64,000 nt of DNA from Flavobacteriaceae bacterium (GCA_009827225.1 WUAI01000001.1:106961-170960), one strand, 5' to 3'; positions 25,198 through 34,900 are shown, counted from the stretch's first letter. Program-made: numbers and translations. Notes: generated by a model not told the origin, from the letters alone.

Positions 25198-26130
25198 GTC
25201 CGATATCACATTCGCATAGTCCGGAATCCTTCCGACATTTTGTAGTTTGATGGCCGCCATCTGAAGGGCAGCTTCCATACATTTCTGGTTAGATTTACCT
25301 TTTAGATAAGCGAATAAGAAACCACTCCAGAAGGCATCCCCTGCACCTGTGGCATCCATGATCTTTTCAACCTTAAGCGCAGATAGTTCCAGGATTTCTT
25401 TGTCCTTTTCGCTGAGCTTCGCTCCTTTTTTTCCTAAGGTGAGACAGACGAGTTTGGCTCCCAATCCATGCAAGTATTCAAAGATCTCCCTGTGTTCCAT
25501 ATGTTGACCAAACAATCGATCAACGTCGTCCTGGCTCACTTTTACAATGGGGTGATAACTACAGTATTCTTCAATGACATTTTTGGCCAAAGCCGTATCC
25601 GGCCATATCTTTTCTGAGTAGTTGATATCGATACTCAGCTGGCACCCCAATTCATTTGCTAATTTTGCCTTTTCCATGATCACACTCCTTGAAGGTTCTC
25701 TGCTTAAAGCAAAGCAACTGGTGTGGAAAATTCTGGATTTTTCCAACAAGGAATCCGGAATTTGTGATTCCAGGATATGGGAGTCGGCGCCACGCATCGG
25801 AACGAATTCCGGGGTATTTACGGTTCGGTTGATAAATATTACAGTGGTGGATTCTTCTTCAGTTTCACGCATGTAACTGGTGGAGATATTATTTTCTTCC
25901 AATCTGCGGAGTATGTATTCTCCAAACCCGTCCTTTCCTACACACGCAACAAGTTTTACCTTCAAACCCAGTCGTGCCATGTTCATCGCCACATTGGTAG
26001 GTGAACCTCCCAGATATCGATGATAATCTTTGGTTCTGTTAATGGGTTGTTCCAGTTGGGTTCCGATAAAATCAATCAGGGTTTCACCAACACATACGAT
26101 ATCAACCAGCTTTTTATTCATGCTAATCAA
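25183..26130 (-). CDS. PfkB family carbohydrate kinase
   Basis: A 315-residue ribokinase/PfkB-type kinase. The N-terminal signature GGSPTNVAMNMARLG (residues 41-55) and the C-terminal signature DATGAGDAFWSGF (with the catalytic Asp) are both present. It resembles bacterial fructokinases and 5-dehydro-2-deoxygluconokinase; the C-terminal end has no extra domain. It overlaps the trehalase gene by 8 bases and is the last gene of the SLC45-MFS-trehalase operon, so it probably phosphorylates a sugar produced or imported by this operon (glucose or fructose). Substrate cannot be set from sequence. Confidence 0.85.
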   Translation of the reverse strand: MISMNKKLVDIVCVGETLIDFIGTQLEQPINRTKDYHRYLGGSPTNVAMNMARLGLKVKLVACVGKDGFGEYILRRLEENNISTSYMRETEEESTTVIFINRTVNTPEFVPMRGADSHILESQIPDSLLEKSRIFHTSCFALSREPSRSVIMEKAKLANELGCQLSIDINYSEKIWPDTALAKNVIEEYCSYHPIVKVSQDDVDRLFGQHMEHREIFEYLHGLGAKLVCLTLGKKGAKLSEKDKEILELSALKVEKIMDATGAGDAFWSGFLFAYLKGKSNQKCMEAALQMAAIKLQNVGRIPDYANVISDVLKI

Positions 26131-27994
26131 ATAGTTTATCGGGTTCAGTCAAAGCATTTAGTGAATTGAGGTGATTCTCTCCTAGTAAAGAAATTCCATA
26201 TTGATAGGAGGCATTCATCCATCCGAAACCTTCTTTGGTAATGTATTCGAACTCGGTACCTACGTTACCATATTCCGCAAAAACTTTGTGTGTAGCGACC
26301 ACGACATCATATTTTTCAGGGATGGTGCCATTATAATCCACGGCATTCTTGGTGATCATATATAACCAACGATACAGAACTTCCTGGAGTTCTTTTTCAA
26401 ACCCGTAATGTTTTAATCCTTTCCAAATCATCATTTGGTGTGGCGCCCAGCCATTGGGATAATCCCATTGCTTTTGGGGTCGTAGATCGCTAATAGTACC
26501 TCGGCTTTCTCGGTTACAAGACGCGATCCCGCCTTTTTCCTTTAACAATGGTATGGCAGTTGCAACGAGACGTTTTGCTTGTTCACCGGAACACATGCCG
26601 CTCCAAAGTGGCATTAAGGCAGTGGCCGAAACGAAATCCGTTCTTTCTCCGGTTTTAAAGTTGAAATCGAAATACATTCCTTTGGCATCATCCCAAAGCA
26701 ATTCGTCAACTTTTTGTCTTCTTGTTTTTGCTTTCTCTAACCAATACTCCGAGCTGTAGATTTTTCCTAAGGCTTCAAAAGAATCTTCAAATTCAGTTTT
26801 GATGAGATGAGCGAAATCGGTTTCATATTTATAAAGAAACGCATTGAGTTCCACCACAATTAAATCTGCGCAAATTCCTTCTAAACGATAGGATGTATCA
26901 TGTCCGGATTCCCGCACCGAACGATCATGAACGAAATAAGCATCCAAAGCTTCGTTTTCTATTTCTCCTGTGCGATACAGAGATTCATAAGTTGCAAGAT
27001 CCATATTGGCATTCTGTGCGTGTTCATGCATTTCATGGTGGAAATGACCTTCTTCCGCTTCAGGGGGTTGTCCAATACCTTCGGCCAGGTAACGGTTTAA
27101 TCCATTTGCTGTCAGTCTTTTTCCTTGGACCATCCACACAGTTTCGTATTCTTTGATCGCCGTTTTCAAATGACTTTTCAACCAATCCTTATCCCGGGTT
27201 TTATCATAAATCTCGGAAATCAGGCTGGAATAAAATGGAGGTTGGGTTCGTGTTAGATAGTATGATCTGTTGGCGTTGAGGATCTTCCCGTAGTGTTCAA
27301 TTTCATATTGGAAATTATTGGCCATACCCAGTGCCAGATCCGTTTTCTCATCTAACAATAACCCGATGGCCTCAAAATAACTGTCCCAGCCATACATTTC
27401 ATTAAATCGTCCACCAGGAACCACAAACGGTTCACCGGTAATGGTTTGATTCTTTTCTGAAAGTTTTAAAGAAAGTATTCCTGGTGCATCGTTGATAGAA
27501 CGCACATATTCCGGAGTAATTTTCTCCGGCAGCTTAACGACCTCTATCTCTAATTTGGACTCCAGAGCTGCATAGTACTCCAACGCCAATTTATCCTGAT
27601 ATGGGACATAAACCTTCAGTGTACTTTCACCCGCAAGGGTTTCATTTTTAGTGTCGCTTAATAGGGCTTCGATTCCTTTTTCATCCATGGTTCTGGTAAG
27701 CCCGTTCCAATAATAATCTCTGATCATTCTGGATATTCTTGACACGGGTTTTTCTTCGATATGTGAAATCGGGATTTCCGCTATGCTTTGTCCGGAAGTC
27801 TTCGCCAAAACGAGTTCCTGCAGTAAATTAGATAAATGATAGGTTCCCGTTACTCGGTAATTTTGTCCTTCGGTATTGGAAATATCAAAGGCTTTGGGCC
27901 CGTCATCTTCAATGGTAATCTTAGTGTCTCCGTCGGTATCCTCCTGCCGCAATAATCGCTCAAGAGTCTCATCGATGTTCAATTGGAAAATCAT
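26123..27994 (-). CDS. cytosolic neutral trehalase-like GH37 with N-terminal Ca-binding domain
   Basis: A 623-residue enzyme with both GH37 signatures: PGGRFNEMYGWDSYF at 193-207 and QWDYPNGWAP at 509-518. The likely acid is Asp366 in RESGHDTSYR and the likely base lies in PEKYDV near 560. The RESGHDT, EKYDV and EGFGWMNAS segments resemble fungal neutral trehalase (Nth1) more than bacterial periplasmic TreA. Residues 19-30 read DTDGDTKITIED, an EF-hand-like loop as in the trehalase Ca-binding domain (PF07492). No signal peptide, so it should hydrolyse imported trehalose in the cytosol. It overlaps the MFS gene by 4 bases and the PfkB gene by 8 bases. Confidence 0.92.
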   Translation of the reverse strand: MIFQLNIDETLERLLRQEDTDGDTKITIEDDGPKAFDISNTEGQNYRVTGTYHLSNLLQELVLAKTSGQSIAEIPISHIEEKPVSRISRMIRDYYWNGLTRTMDEKGIEALLSDTKNETLAGESTLKVYVPYQDKLALEYYAALESKLEIEVVKLPEKITPEYVRSINDAPGILSLKLSEKNQTITGEPFVVPGGRFNEMYGWDSYFEAIGLLLDEKTDLALGMANNFQYEIEHYGKILNANRSYYLTRTQPPFYSSLISEIYDKTRDKDWLKSHLKTAIKEYETVWMVQGKRLTANGLNRYLAEGIGQPPEAEEGHFHHEMHEHAQNANMDLATYESLYRTGEIENEALDAYFVHDRSVRESGHDTSYRLEGICADLIVVELNAFLYKYETDFAHLIKTEFEDSFEALGKIYSSEYWLEKAKTRRQKVDELLWDDAKGMYFDFNFKTGERTDFVSATALMPLWSGMCSGEQAKRLVATAIPLLKEKGGIASCNRESRGTISDLRPQKQWDYPNGWAPHQMMIWKGLKHYGFEKELQEVLYRWLYMITKNAVDYNGTIPEKYDVVVATHKVFAEYGNVGTEFEYITKEGFGWMNASYQYGISLLGENHLNSLNALTEPDKLFD

Positions 27995-29208
27995 TGTTGG
28001 GAACTTGATAGTTTATTCAAAAAATACAACGCTACAAGAATGAATGTCATAGGTACCAACGAAAGGTAGAAAACTTTATTTCCACCCAAAGCGTCAAATA
28101 AATTTCCAATAATAATGGAACCTAGTGTTCCGCCGATCGCAGAAGAAAATGTCAGTATACCAGCCAACGCACTGTGCTGTGATTTATCGGTATTCGATAA
28201 TACCGTCGAACTAATAAGTGGATACAATGGTGCCAGGAACAATCCTATCATCGGGAAAAGATAACTCACCAGTGGCAGATCGCTCATGGATTCCACCGTT
28301 TGATTCGGCACATTGCTAGCCATTGGAAGCACTACCAGTACCAGAATTGCCGCACAGATCAAGCCCGTGACTGCTATGTACACCCATTTCACTTTCTTGA
28401 CAAGAATTCCGGTAATGAATCTTCCCACGGCAAATGATGCCATCAGTATCACAGCCATCTGTGTTGCTAATTTGGGAGTGATATGTAATGTCTCTTTATT
28501 GAAAGTAGGGAGCCATGTCATGATACCTTGTTCGGTCATTACATAGAAGAAAGCAAACAGGGCAAAAATCCAAATAAGCGGGTTCAAGAACAACCGCAGC
28601 ATGGCCTGCACATCCTGTTTGATAGTCGTATTTTTTTGCTCTACTTCGATATTGAACTTTGAAAAAGCTACTATCACAAAGGCGATTCCAATGATCACGG
28701 CCATTAGCAGATATCCACGAAGCCAGGCATTTGGATCATTATCGTCGTAGAATAGTGGGAAAACTACATACATAAATATAATCCCCACCATAAAAATCGT
28801 TTCGATCCAACTCATGAACTGACTGTGATCCTTTTTCGATTCGGTTACATAACCTATGAGTGCGTAAACCGCAACTTTTACGACCGCGAAGGTCATCCCT
28901 GTGATCGCAAACAGAATCTTGACAGCCCAGAATGAATTCCCATAGTACATACCAAGACAGCCAATAAATACAAGTGCTAAGCTAATCAGCATTCCCTTCT
29001 TGTATCCCAGCTTCGGCAAGAACGAACCAATAAGGAAAGAAACCAATGCAATCGAGAGATCTTTAAACGGTTCCAGAATGGCCGCATCCGCTTTTAGCAC
29101 ACCATATACTTCCTGTGAGCGTTCCACTAGAATTCCTACACTATTCAGTAAGGCAGCAAACACAAAATAGATGAGGAATAACGATATTTTGATCCCTAAA
29201 TTTTTCAT
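27991..29208 (-). CDS. MFS transporter, sugar-linked
   Basis: A 405-residue protein with 12 predicted helices and MFS features (short positively charged loop LPKLGYKKGM after helix 2, and SKKDHSQF before helix 5). No subfamily motif lets me fix the cargo, though the operon makes trehalose or another glucoside likely. It lies between the SLC45-like transporter (4-base overlap) and the trehalase (4-base overlap). No signal for export beyond helix 1. Presumed inner-membrane importer feeding the cytosolic trehalase. Confidence 0.85.
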   Translation of the reverse strand: MKNLGIKISLFLIYFVFAALLNSVGILVERSQEVYGVLKADAAILEPFKDLSIALVSFLIGSFLPKLGYKKGMLISLALVFIGCLGMYYGNSFWAVKILFAITGMTFAVVKVAVYALIGYVTESKKDHSQFMSWIETIFMVGIIFMYVVFPLFYDDNDPNAWLRGYLLMAVIIGIAFVIVAFSKFNIEVEQKNTTIKQDVQAMLRLFLNPLIWIFALFAFFYVMTEQGIMTWLPTFNKETLHITPKLATQMAVILMASFAVGRFITGILVKKVKWVYIAVTGLICAAILVLVVLPMASNVPNQTVESMSDLPLVSYLFPMIGLFLAPLYPLISSTVLSNTDKSQHSALAGILTFSSAIGGTLGSIIIGNLFDALGGNKVFYLSLVPMTFILVALYFLNKLSSSQQ

Positions 29209-30515
29209 GATTCTTCCTGAGGTTCTTTAACATTTAATCTCAAAGTTAATACCGCCGCAATCACAAAGAACACACCGGCAAAGATCATTGCGTTGATGGC
29301 GTTATTTCCTAATAGGAATTTGTAGATCGATCCAAAACTTAGCGTTTGTATGAACATGGGTATCACGATCATCATATTCAATATTCCCATATAAACCCCT
29401 CTTCTTTCCTGGGGTACCACCTGAGAAACCATGGTATAAGGAATTCCCATCATTGCTGCCCAGCCAATACCGAACAACACCATGGGTAAAAGTACCAGGT
29501 TAGGATCTGTAATAAAAGGAATCGAGAACAGAGCGATAGATGTACCCACTAAACTAAGCGAGTATATTTTCTTTCCTCCAAAGCGACTCGTAAGTGGGAC
29601 AAGTGCCAATGCTACCAGCATGGTTACCGTATTGTATGTCAGGCTCAATTTTGCAGCCTGAGAAGCGGCTTCTGAAGTCGTAAAGCCCATGGTCGTTCTA
29701 AACAGCGGTGTGGTAAATTGCCAATAGATAAAAAGTGCATACCACTGGAACAAATACACGGCACCAATTCGCCACATAAATTTTGGCATGTCCTTTACCG
29801 CATCGACGATCTCGATAAAAGGTTTTGCAACTTTCTGCCCGAACTTCATCGCCTTAATCTTATTAATCTCGATCATTTCCTCGGCACTGGGCGGAATTTC
29901 AGGAGTTTTCAGTACAGACCAAAGTATGGTGGTCAATGAAAGGAAGGCCCCGATATAGAATGAGTAATACAACCATTGCGGAATAGTACCCGCTACCTCT
30001 ACAGTTTCAGAGCCGAATAGGTATTGAAATAATACGATAGAACCATTAGCCAGTAAGATACCTGCTCCTACGAAAAGACTCTGCATTTGGTATCCAAGGC
30101 TAAGTTGCTTTTCAGGTAATTTATCACCTACAAAGGCACGATACGGCTCCATGGCCATGTTATTTCCAACATCCAGGATCCAAAGTAAACCAACCGCAAA
30201 CCAGAGTACCGGACTGTTCGGGAAGGCAAACAAACAAATACTGCCCATCAAAGCACCGATCAAGAAATATGGTTTTCGTCTTCCCCATCTTACCGACCAG
30301 GTTTTATCAGACATCGCCCCGATTATAGGTTGAACAATAAACCCAGTCACCGGGCCCGCAATATTTAGAATGGGAAGCATGTCCTCTGGCGCTCCCAAAT
30401 AGAGAAAAATTGGATTGATCGCCGTTTGCTGTAATCCAAAGCTATATTGAATTCCCAGGAATCCAACATTCATGTTCAGAATTTGCCAAAAGGAGAGTCT
30501 CGGTTTTTTGATCAT
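29205..30515 (-). CDS. SLC45-like MFS sugar transporter
   Basis: A 436-residue 12-helix transporter of the glycoside-pentoside-hexuronide/SLC45 type. It starts with SFWQILNMNVGFLGIQYSFG and has the GAMSDKTWSVRWGRRKPYF loop between helices 2 and 3, characteristic of SLC45-like sucrose:H+ symporters. Bacterial members usually carry di- or oligosaccharides such as sucrose, maltose or trehalose. It is the first gene of a four-gene leftward operon, and a LacI-type operator lies about 115 bases upstream of its start. Import of the sugar split by the trehalase or the GH100-like enzyme is the best guess. Confidence 0.88.
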   Translation of the reverse strand: MIKKPRLSFWQILNMNVGFLGIQYSFGLQQTAINPIFLYLGAPEDMLPILNIAGPVTGFIVQPIIGAMSDKTWSVRWGRRKPYFLIGALMGSICLFAFPNSPVLWFAVGLLWILDVGNNMAMEPYRAFVGDKLPEKQLSLGYQMQSLFVGAGILLANGSIVLFQYLFGSETVEVAGTIPQWLYYSFYIGAFLSLTTILWSVLKTPEIPPSAEEMIEINKIKAMKFGQKVAKPFIEIVDAVKDMPKFMWRIGAVYLFQWYALFIYWQFTTPLFRTTMGFTTSEAASQAAKLSLTYNTVTMLVALALVPLTSRFGGKKIYSLSLVGTSIALFSIPFITDPNLVLLPMVLFGIGWAAMMGIPYTMVSQVVPQERRGVYMGILNMMIVIPMFIQTLSFGSIYKFLLGNNAINAMIFAGVFFVIAAVLTLRLNVKEPQEES

Positions 30516-30629
30516 ATTGGTTGTTTTATAGCGAAAGGGGAAAAAGAATTTCCCGAATTTTGACTATGTAATATCCACAATTTTTACCGATTTTCTAAAA
30601 CTGAACTCAACAAATTGTGAATTTCCTTA

Positions 30630-30643
30630 CGAAAACGTTATCG
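30630..30643. promoter_or_regulatory. LacI-type operator upstream of the SLC45/trehalase operon
   Basis: CGAAAACGTTATCG differs by one base from the perfect palindrome CGAAAACGTTTTCG found upstream of the LacI gene at 51585. It lies between the end of the GH100-like gene (30680) and the start of the SLC45-like gene, so it can only control the leftward trehalase operon. The central CG with A/T flanks is typical of LacI-family sites. Confidence 0.6.
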
Positions 30644-30679
30644 AAAGAGGAACTAATTGAGATTACGTCAAAATTTTCT

Positions 30680-31852
30680 TCAATCCTGCAAGGCCAATTT
30701 CATAAAAACAATGCCAGATGCTGTGTAGCCCATTTTGGATTTACCTTGCCATTTTAGCTCAATGGCATTCAGATATTCCTGAAAGTCCCACTCCGGATTT
30801 GAAGACACTGTTTCCGTGAAAGCTTGAACGATCTTTTTGGCTTGGGATTTCATCTCATTCTTGGCCAGCCCAAGGCAAAATAGGCCCATCCATACCGGCC
30901 AGATTCCTCCATTATGAAAGGCACCGGGGTTATTCTTGAACTCAAAGGAATAGTTGCTCTCTAACAAATTCCAATCTTCACTGGCACTGGTAATGGGAGG
31001 CCAAAAAGCCGGGATCAAGGGCTTAGAAATTTCCGAAGTGAGTTCATCTATATACTTGGTCAATTTACTTTTTTGATCCACATTTATGCTGAAATTGTAC
31101 AGTGCCAAACCATTGGCAGCAGCATCAAAACGGAGATCGTATTTTCCGGGTAAAATAAACGCGCCAAAATGCAATGGAATGTGGGACTTGGCTAATTCGT
31201 ATAAGTGAGATTGATAACCGTAGGATTCATCGTCATGAGTGCCGGGCCAGAAATTCAACAAGGTTTTGTCGATTATTGAATCCAACTTAATGGAGGATTC
31301 CCCAGTGATTTCACGCCAAATTTTTTCACCCCAAATTCGTAGCATATTGTCATACAAAGTATAACCATGGATTGGATATTCGTCTGCCCAATTGCCACTT
31401 AAAGGAGTATAGATCCAGCCTTTGCCGTTAAATTCAGAGGCTTTTAAAAAAGCGCGACATTTCAAAAGAGCTGGTTTCAATTTTGTCCATACTTCTTCAT
31501 CACTTGTTTCCTGAAAATATAAACACGCACCCACCAAAAACCAGGTATTGGTATCTATTCTGCCCACCAAGCTACCGTACGAGGTAACTCCGCCATTCGG
31601 TAATACATTGGAAGGGATCATTCCTGAATCATGCTGGTGTGCTGCCAGTGTGAGTAAGGAGTTTTTGAGTCCGTTAATGATAGTAGCGTCCTTAATCAAC
31701 AGGCCTGCGAGGCCACAGACTATGCTATCACGTGCCCAAACTCTTCGATAATTATCGGCTTCGATGCTGCTTGCCAAAATTCCATCCTGAGTACACAAAT
31801 CTCGCAATAGGTGCAGGGCATCGTCATACAACGATTGGAATTTTGGCTCCAT
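30680..31852 (-). CDS. GH100-like (neutral invertase-like) six-hairpin glycosidase
   Basis: A 390-residue protein with the alpha6/alpha6 pattern of GH100 or related enzymes. RRVWARDS, GRIDTNTWFLVGACLYF, IHGYTLYDNMLRIW and FHNGGIWPVWMG resemble alkaline/neutral invertase blocks; the C-terminal EYLNAIELKWQGKSKMGYTASG matches the last invertase helix. No signal peptide, so a cytosolic enzyme for imported sucrose or another glucoside is expected. Automatic annotation may call it amylo-alpha-1,6-glucosidase. It lies 1 base after GH97 and is the last gene of the long leftward operon from 46074. The sucrose-specific function is inferred from motif similarity and context. Confidence 0.7.
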   Translation of the reverse strand: MEPKFQSLYDDALHLLRDLCTQDGILASSIEADNYRRVWARDSIVCGLAGLLIKDATIINGLKNSLLTLAAHQHDSGMIPSNVLPNGGVTSYGSLVGRIDTNTWFLVGACLYFQETSDEEVWTKLKPALLKCRAFLKASEFNGKGWIYTPLSGNWADEYPIHGYTLYDNMLRIWGEKIWREITGESSIKLDSIIDKTLLNFWPGTHDDESYGYQSHLYELAKSHIPLHFGAFILPGKYDLRFDAAANGLALYNFSINVDQKSKLTKYIDELTSEISKPLIPAFWPPITSASEDWNLLESNYSFEFKNNPGAFHNGGIWPVWMGLFCLGLAKNEMKSQAKKIVQAFTETVSSNPEWDFQEYLNAIELKWQGKSKMGYTASGIVFMKLALQD

Positions 31853-31853
31853 A

Positions 31854-33980
31854 TTATTCTGCGATCAAGCTTATGGCAAATCCGCCACCGGGTGCCAGAT
31901 TAATATCTACTGTTGAAGTACTATTCACCTGCATAGTTTCGATTTCGTAGGCTTCAGGATTGGTGTCCCAGTGTGCATCTGGTCCATCCTTGTAAAGAAC
32001 TGCAGTAAATTCTTTCCCCTCGGGAAGGAAACTGAAATCTATGGTCGAGTTACGTGCATTTTCGTCGGTGATTCCACCCACAAACCAATTTCCCGTTTCT
32101 TTTTCTTCTCTTGCGATAGTCACAAAATCTCCGATTTCGCCTTCCAATACCTTCGATTGTTCCCAATCCACTCCTACATCAACAATGAACTGAAATGCAG
32201 GATGAATTTCACCATTAGGAGCATAGTGCTCCGGCAGGTCACAAGCCATTTGAATCGGGCTGTAAATTACCACATACAATGCCAATTGATGTGCCAGGGT
32301 TGTATTTACCTGGTTGCTTTCCTTGTACTCATCAAACTTAATATTAAACACTCCCGGTGTGAAATCTATAGGTCCTGATAACATACGTGTAAATGCAATG
32401 GTAGCTAAATGATCGGGTGGGTTTCCTCCATCAGTGGCCCAGGCGTTGAATTCCTGTCCGCGCAGGCCTTCGCGGGCAATTGCATTGGGATAGGTGCGTC
32501 TTTTCCCAGTCGCCTTGATGGGTTCATGTGCATTGATCGCAATTTTCTTTGCAGCTGCATCTTTCAGTACTTTTTCATAGTGGTTTACCATCCACTGGCC
32601 GTGGTGATATTCACCTTGCGGAATGATCTTACCCACATATCCGGTTTTTACCGAATTCATATCATTATCTTTCATAAAATTGTAAGCAACTTCCATTTGT
32701 TTCTCATAGGTTCTTGGAGCAGCAGAAGTTTCGTGATGCATGATTACTTCGACCCCTTTTTCCTTCGCATAGGCCATTACTTCGTCGAAATCATAATCGG
32801 GATAGGGAGTCATGAAGTCGAAAACTCCTTCACGATCTTCAGTATTGATCCATTGATCCCAACCTGTATTCCAACCTTCAACTAATAATCCTTTTATTCC
32901 GTTAGCAGCGGCGAAATCAATATATTTTTTCGCGTTTTCGGTGGTAGCACCGTGTCTACTAGATCCTTTGGCCCCATCGATGTAAGTACTCATGTCCTGG
33001 CTTCCTTCCATATCCCAGGTAGATTTGCCGATGTGCATTTCCCACCAGATTCCGACATATTTCATCGGCGTGAAATAACTTACATCTCCTATAGCATTTG
33101 GTTCATTTAAGTTGACCAATAAGTTGGACTCGATCAACCCACCTGCATCTTCGGAAATCTGGACGGTTCTCCATGGAGTAGCAAAAGGAAGGCTCACCTT
33201 AGCCTTTCCACCCAGTCTTTCAGATCCGGCTAATTCACTTACCATACCATAGTTCCCGGTGTCCACTTTGAGCGTCATACCTGCATAATTCGTTAAATCG
33301 GCTTCATGAAAGCTGAGGTATAGCCCATCGTCGGTTTTCATTGAAACCGGCGTGTTTACGGCGTTTTCCGGAATCATAGAAGCGATCAAATTAGGATGAT
33401 CTTTTTTAGAGAGCGCATCAATTTCCGAGAATTGAGACTCATTGTAAAGGTGTTCATAAATATCCCAGTCTCCGGGTTGCCACCATACTTTATGATCTCC
33501 GGTGAGATTGAATTCAGTATTTTCATCCGTGATAAGCACTTCCGAGACACCTTCCTGTGCTCCAAGTTCATATCGGAAGCCTAAACCATCATCAAACACC
33601 TTGAAAATGACATTCAAACTTCTTCCCGATTCAGTATTTTCCTTAAGTGAGACAAACAAGGTATTGTGATGATTTGTAACCATGCGTTGTTCTCCCCATG
33701 GCATCTCCCACTCTTCATTGATTGTAGAAGTTTCCGAAGAAATAATAGAAAAATTATCCTGGAGAGGATCTTGATCCTTAAAATCAAAACTCATGTATGA
33801 ACTATCAATAACGGTGTTTCCTTTGTGAGAAACTGTATATCCCGGTTGGCCGGAATCAGATAAAAAGAAGTCAACTTTAATGTTAGAATCAGGAGATGAT
33901 ATTGCAGTTTCCGATTTATTATCTGAACAGGAAACCATGAAAATCAAACTGAATGTGGCGAGAAGGAATGTATATTTCAT
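31854..33980 (-). CDS. GH97 alpha-glucosidase, SusB-like lipoprotein
   Basis: A 708-residue exported enzyme; the start at 33980 gives the lipoprotein signal MKYTFLLATFSLIFMVSC, and an in-frame ATG at 34028 would spoil it. GH97 features: N-terminal beta-domain (QPGYTVSHKG, DFKDQDPLQDNFS), the barrel with WWEMHIG, and the inverting-type residues VIMHHETSAAP and INAHEPIKATGKRRTYPN plus REGLRGQEFNAW, as in SusB. This predicts hydrolysis of alpha-glucosides with inversion, rather than the retaining alpha-galactosidase type. Calcium is used by the family. It is 11 bases after the SRPBCC gene and 1 base before the GH100-like gene. Confidence 0.9.
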   Translation of the reverse strand: MKYTFLLATFSLIFMVSCSDNKSETAISSPDSNIKVDFFLSDSGQPGYTVSHKGNTVIDSSYMSFDFKDQDPLQDNFSIISSETSTINEEWEMPWGEQRMVTNHHNTLFVSLKENTESGRSLNVIFKVFDDGLGFRYELGAQEGVSEVLITDENTEFNLTGDHKVWWQPGDWDIYEHLYNESQFSEIDALSKKDHPNLIASMIPENAVNTPVSMKTDDGLYLSFHEADLTNYAGMTLKVDTGNYGMVSELAGSERLGGKAKVSLPFATPWRTVQISEDAGGLIESNLLVNLNEPNAIGDVSYFTPMKYVGIWWEMHIGKSTWDMEGSQDMSTYIDGAKGSSRHGATTENAKKYIDFAAANGIKGLLVEGWNTGWDQWINTEDREGVFDFMTPYPDYDFDEVMAYAKEKGVEVIMHHETSAAPRTYEKQMEVAYNFMKDNDMNSVKTGYVGKIIPQGEYHHGQWMVNHYEKVLKDAAAKKIAINAHEPIKATGKRRTYPNAIAREGLRGQEFNAWATDGGNPPDHLATIAFTRMLSGPIDFTPGVFNIKFDEYKESNQVNTTLAHQLALYVVIYSPIQMACDLPEHYAPNGEIHPAFQFIVDVGVDWEQSKVLEGEIGDFVTIAREEKETGNWFVGGITDENARNSTIDFSFLPEGKEFTAVLYKDGPDAHWDTNPEAYEIETMQVNSTSTVDINLAPGGGFAISLIAE

Positions 33981-33991
33981 GTCAAAATTTT

Positions 33992-34900
33992 TTAATCTTC
34001 TAAAGGTAATAAAATAAGTGCTTTCCAAAGTAAGGGATCTCCCCCTATATGAGGGTCGCTGAGGTAGTATTCTACGGGGAGTTCTTTAACTCTATAAGCG
34101 TTACGTTGGGCATGGTCCAGCAGGTAATACCAGGCGTTGTTTGAAATGCTATAGTTACCATTGAATTCTGCTTTTAACGCATTAAACTCTGGGGTGGTTT
34201 TAAATTGTATCTCCGGGTTAGGAGGTAAGGAATCTCTTTTCTTGATCGGGAAACAAAAATTATAAGACATCGTGTTTGATTGCTTGTCCCAATTGGTAAC
34301 TTCCAGAAAAGGATCGCCTTTCAGTTCTAGTTCGTTTTCGTTGATATATCCCATGATCAGGGTGATATTATACAGCATGGTCGAAGCTTTTTTATCCACT
34401 TTTGAGTTCAAGGGAAGGTAGGCGCAAAAGGAAGGTTGGACCAACGTATCTTTTATAGAGTGTACTTTAAATTTGTTCGTGAGAATTTTCAATTCACTCC
34501 CTATATCTTTGACACTGCGGATGCTTCGGTTCACGAATTCATTGTTGGAAAAAGGCACCTCAAACTTTTGGGCCAGTGGATTATCAAGGTCTTTAATCCC
34601 TAAACTAACACGAGTTGTGGAATCGTTCTCTTTTGTTATTTCCCACTGATAGTTGAATACCGAATCACCCACCCTTACCGTCTGATCGATTTCCTGAAAA
34701 GGTATGCTTGAATTCACCGTAACCGCATCTATATCAGGCGTGGCGTACTTATTCCAACCCAATATATGCTGATAGACCACACCCGGAGGTTGTTTGTATG
34801 TGAATCGAATGCGATAATGATCGTCTTTAATGAAGAAATACCAAATTCCAGCAGCACCCAGCATCAGGATGAATAGAAATTTAATTTTTCTCATCTTCAT
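33992..34900 (-). CDS. SRPBCC-like membrane-anchored protein
   Basis: A 302-residue protein with one N-terminal hydrophobic segment (FLFILMLGAAGIWYF) that acts as signal or anchor. The following region starts with IRFTYKQPPGVVYQHILGWN and has the beta-alpha layout of an SRPBCC/polyketide-cyclase or GyrI-like binding domain; the second half (about 150-302) may be another such domain. No catalytic residues can be named. It shares 1 base with the stop of the haloperoxidase-like gene (TAATG) and precedes GH97. Ligand unknown; it could bind a small hydrophobic compound in the periplasm. Confidence 0.6.
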   Translation of the reverse strand: MKMRKIKFLFILMLGAAGIWYFFIKDDHYRIRFTYKQPPGVVYQHILGWNKYATPDIDAVTVNSSIPFQEIDQTVRVGDSVFNYQWEITKENDSTTRVSLGIKDLDNPLAQKFEVPFSNNEFVNRSIRSVKDIGSELKILTNKFKVHSIKDTLVQPSFCAYLPLNSKVDKKASTMLYNITLIMGYINENELELKGDPFLEVTNWDKQSNTMSYNFCFPIKKRDSLPPNPEIQFKTTPEFNALKAEFNGNYSISNNAWYYLLDHAQRNAYRVKELPVEYYLSDPHIGGDPLLWKALILLPLED

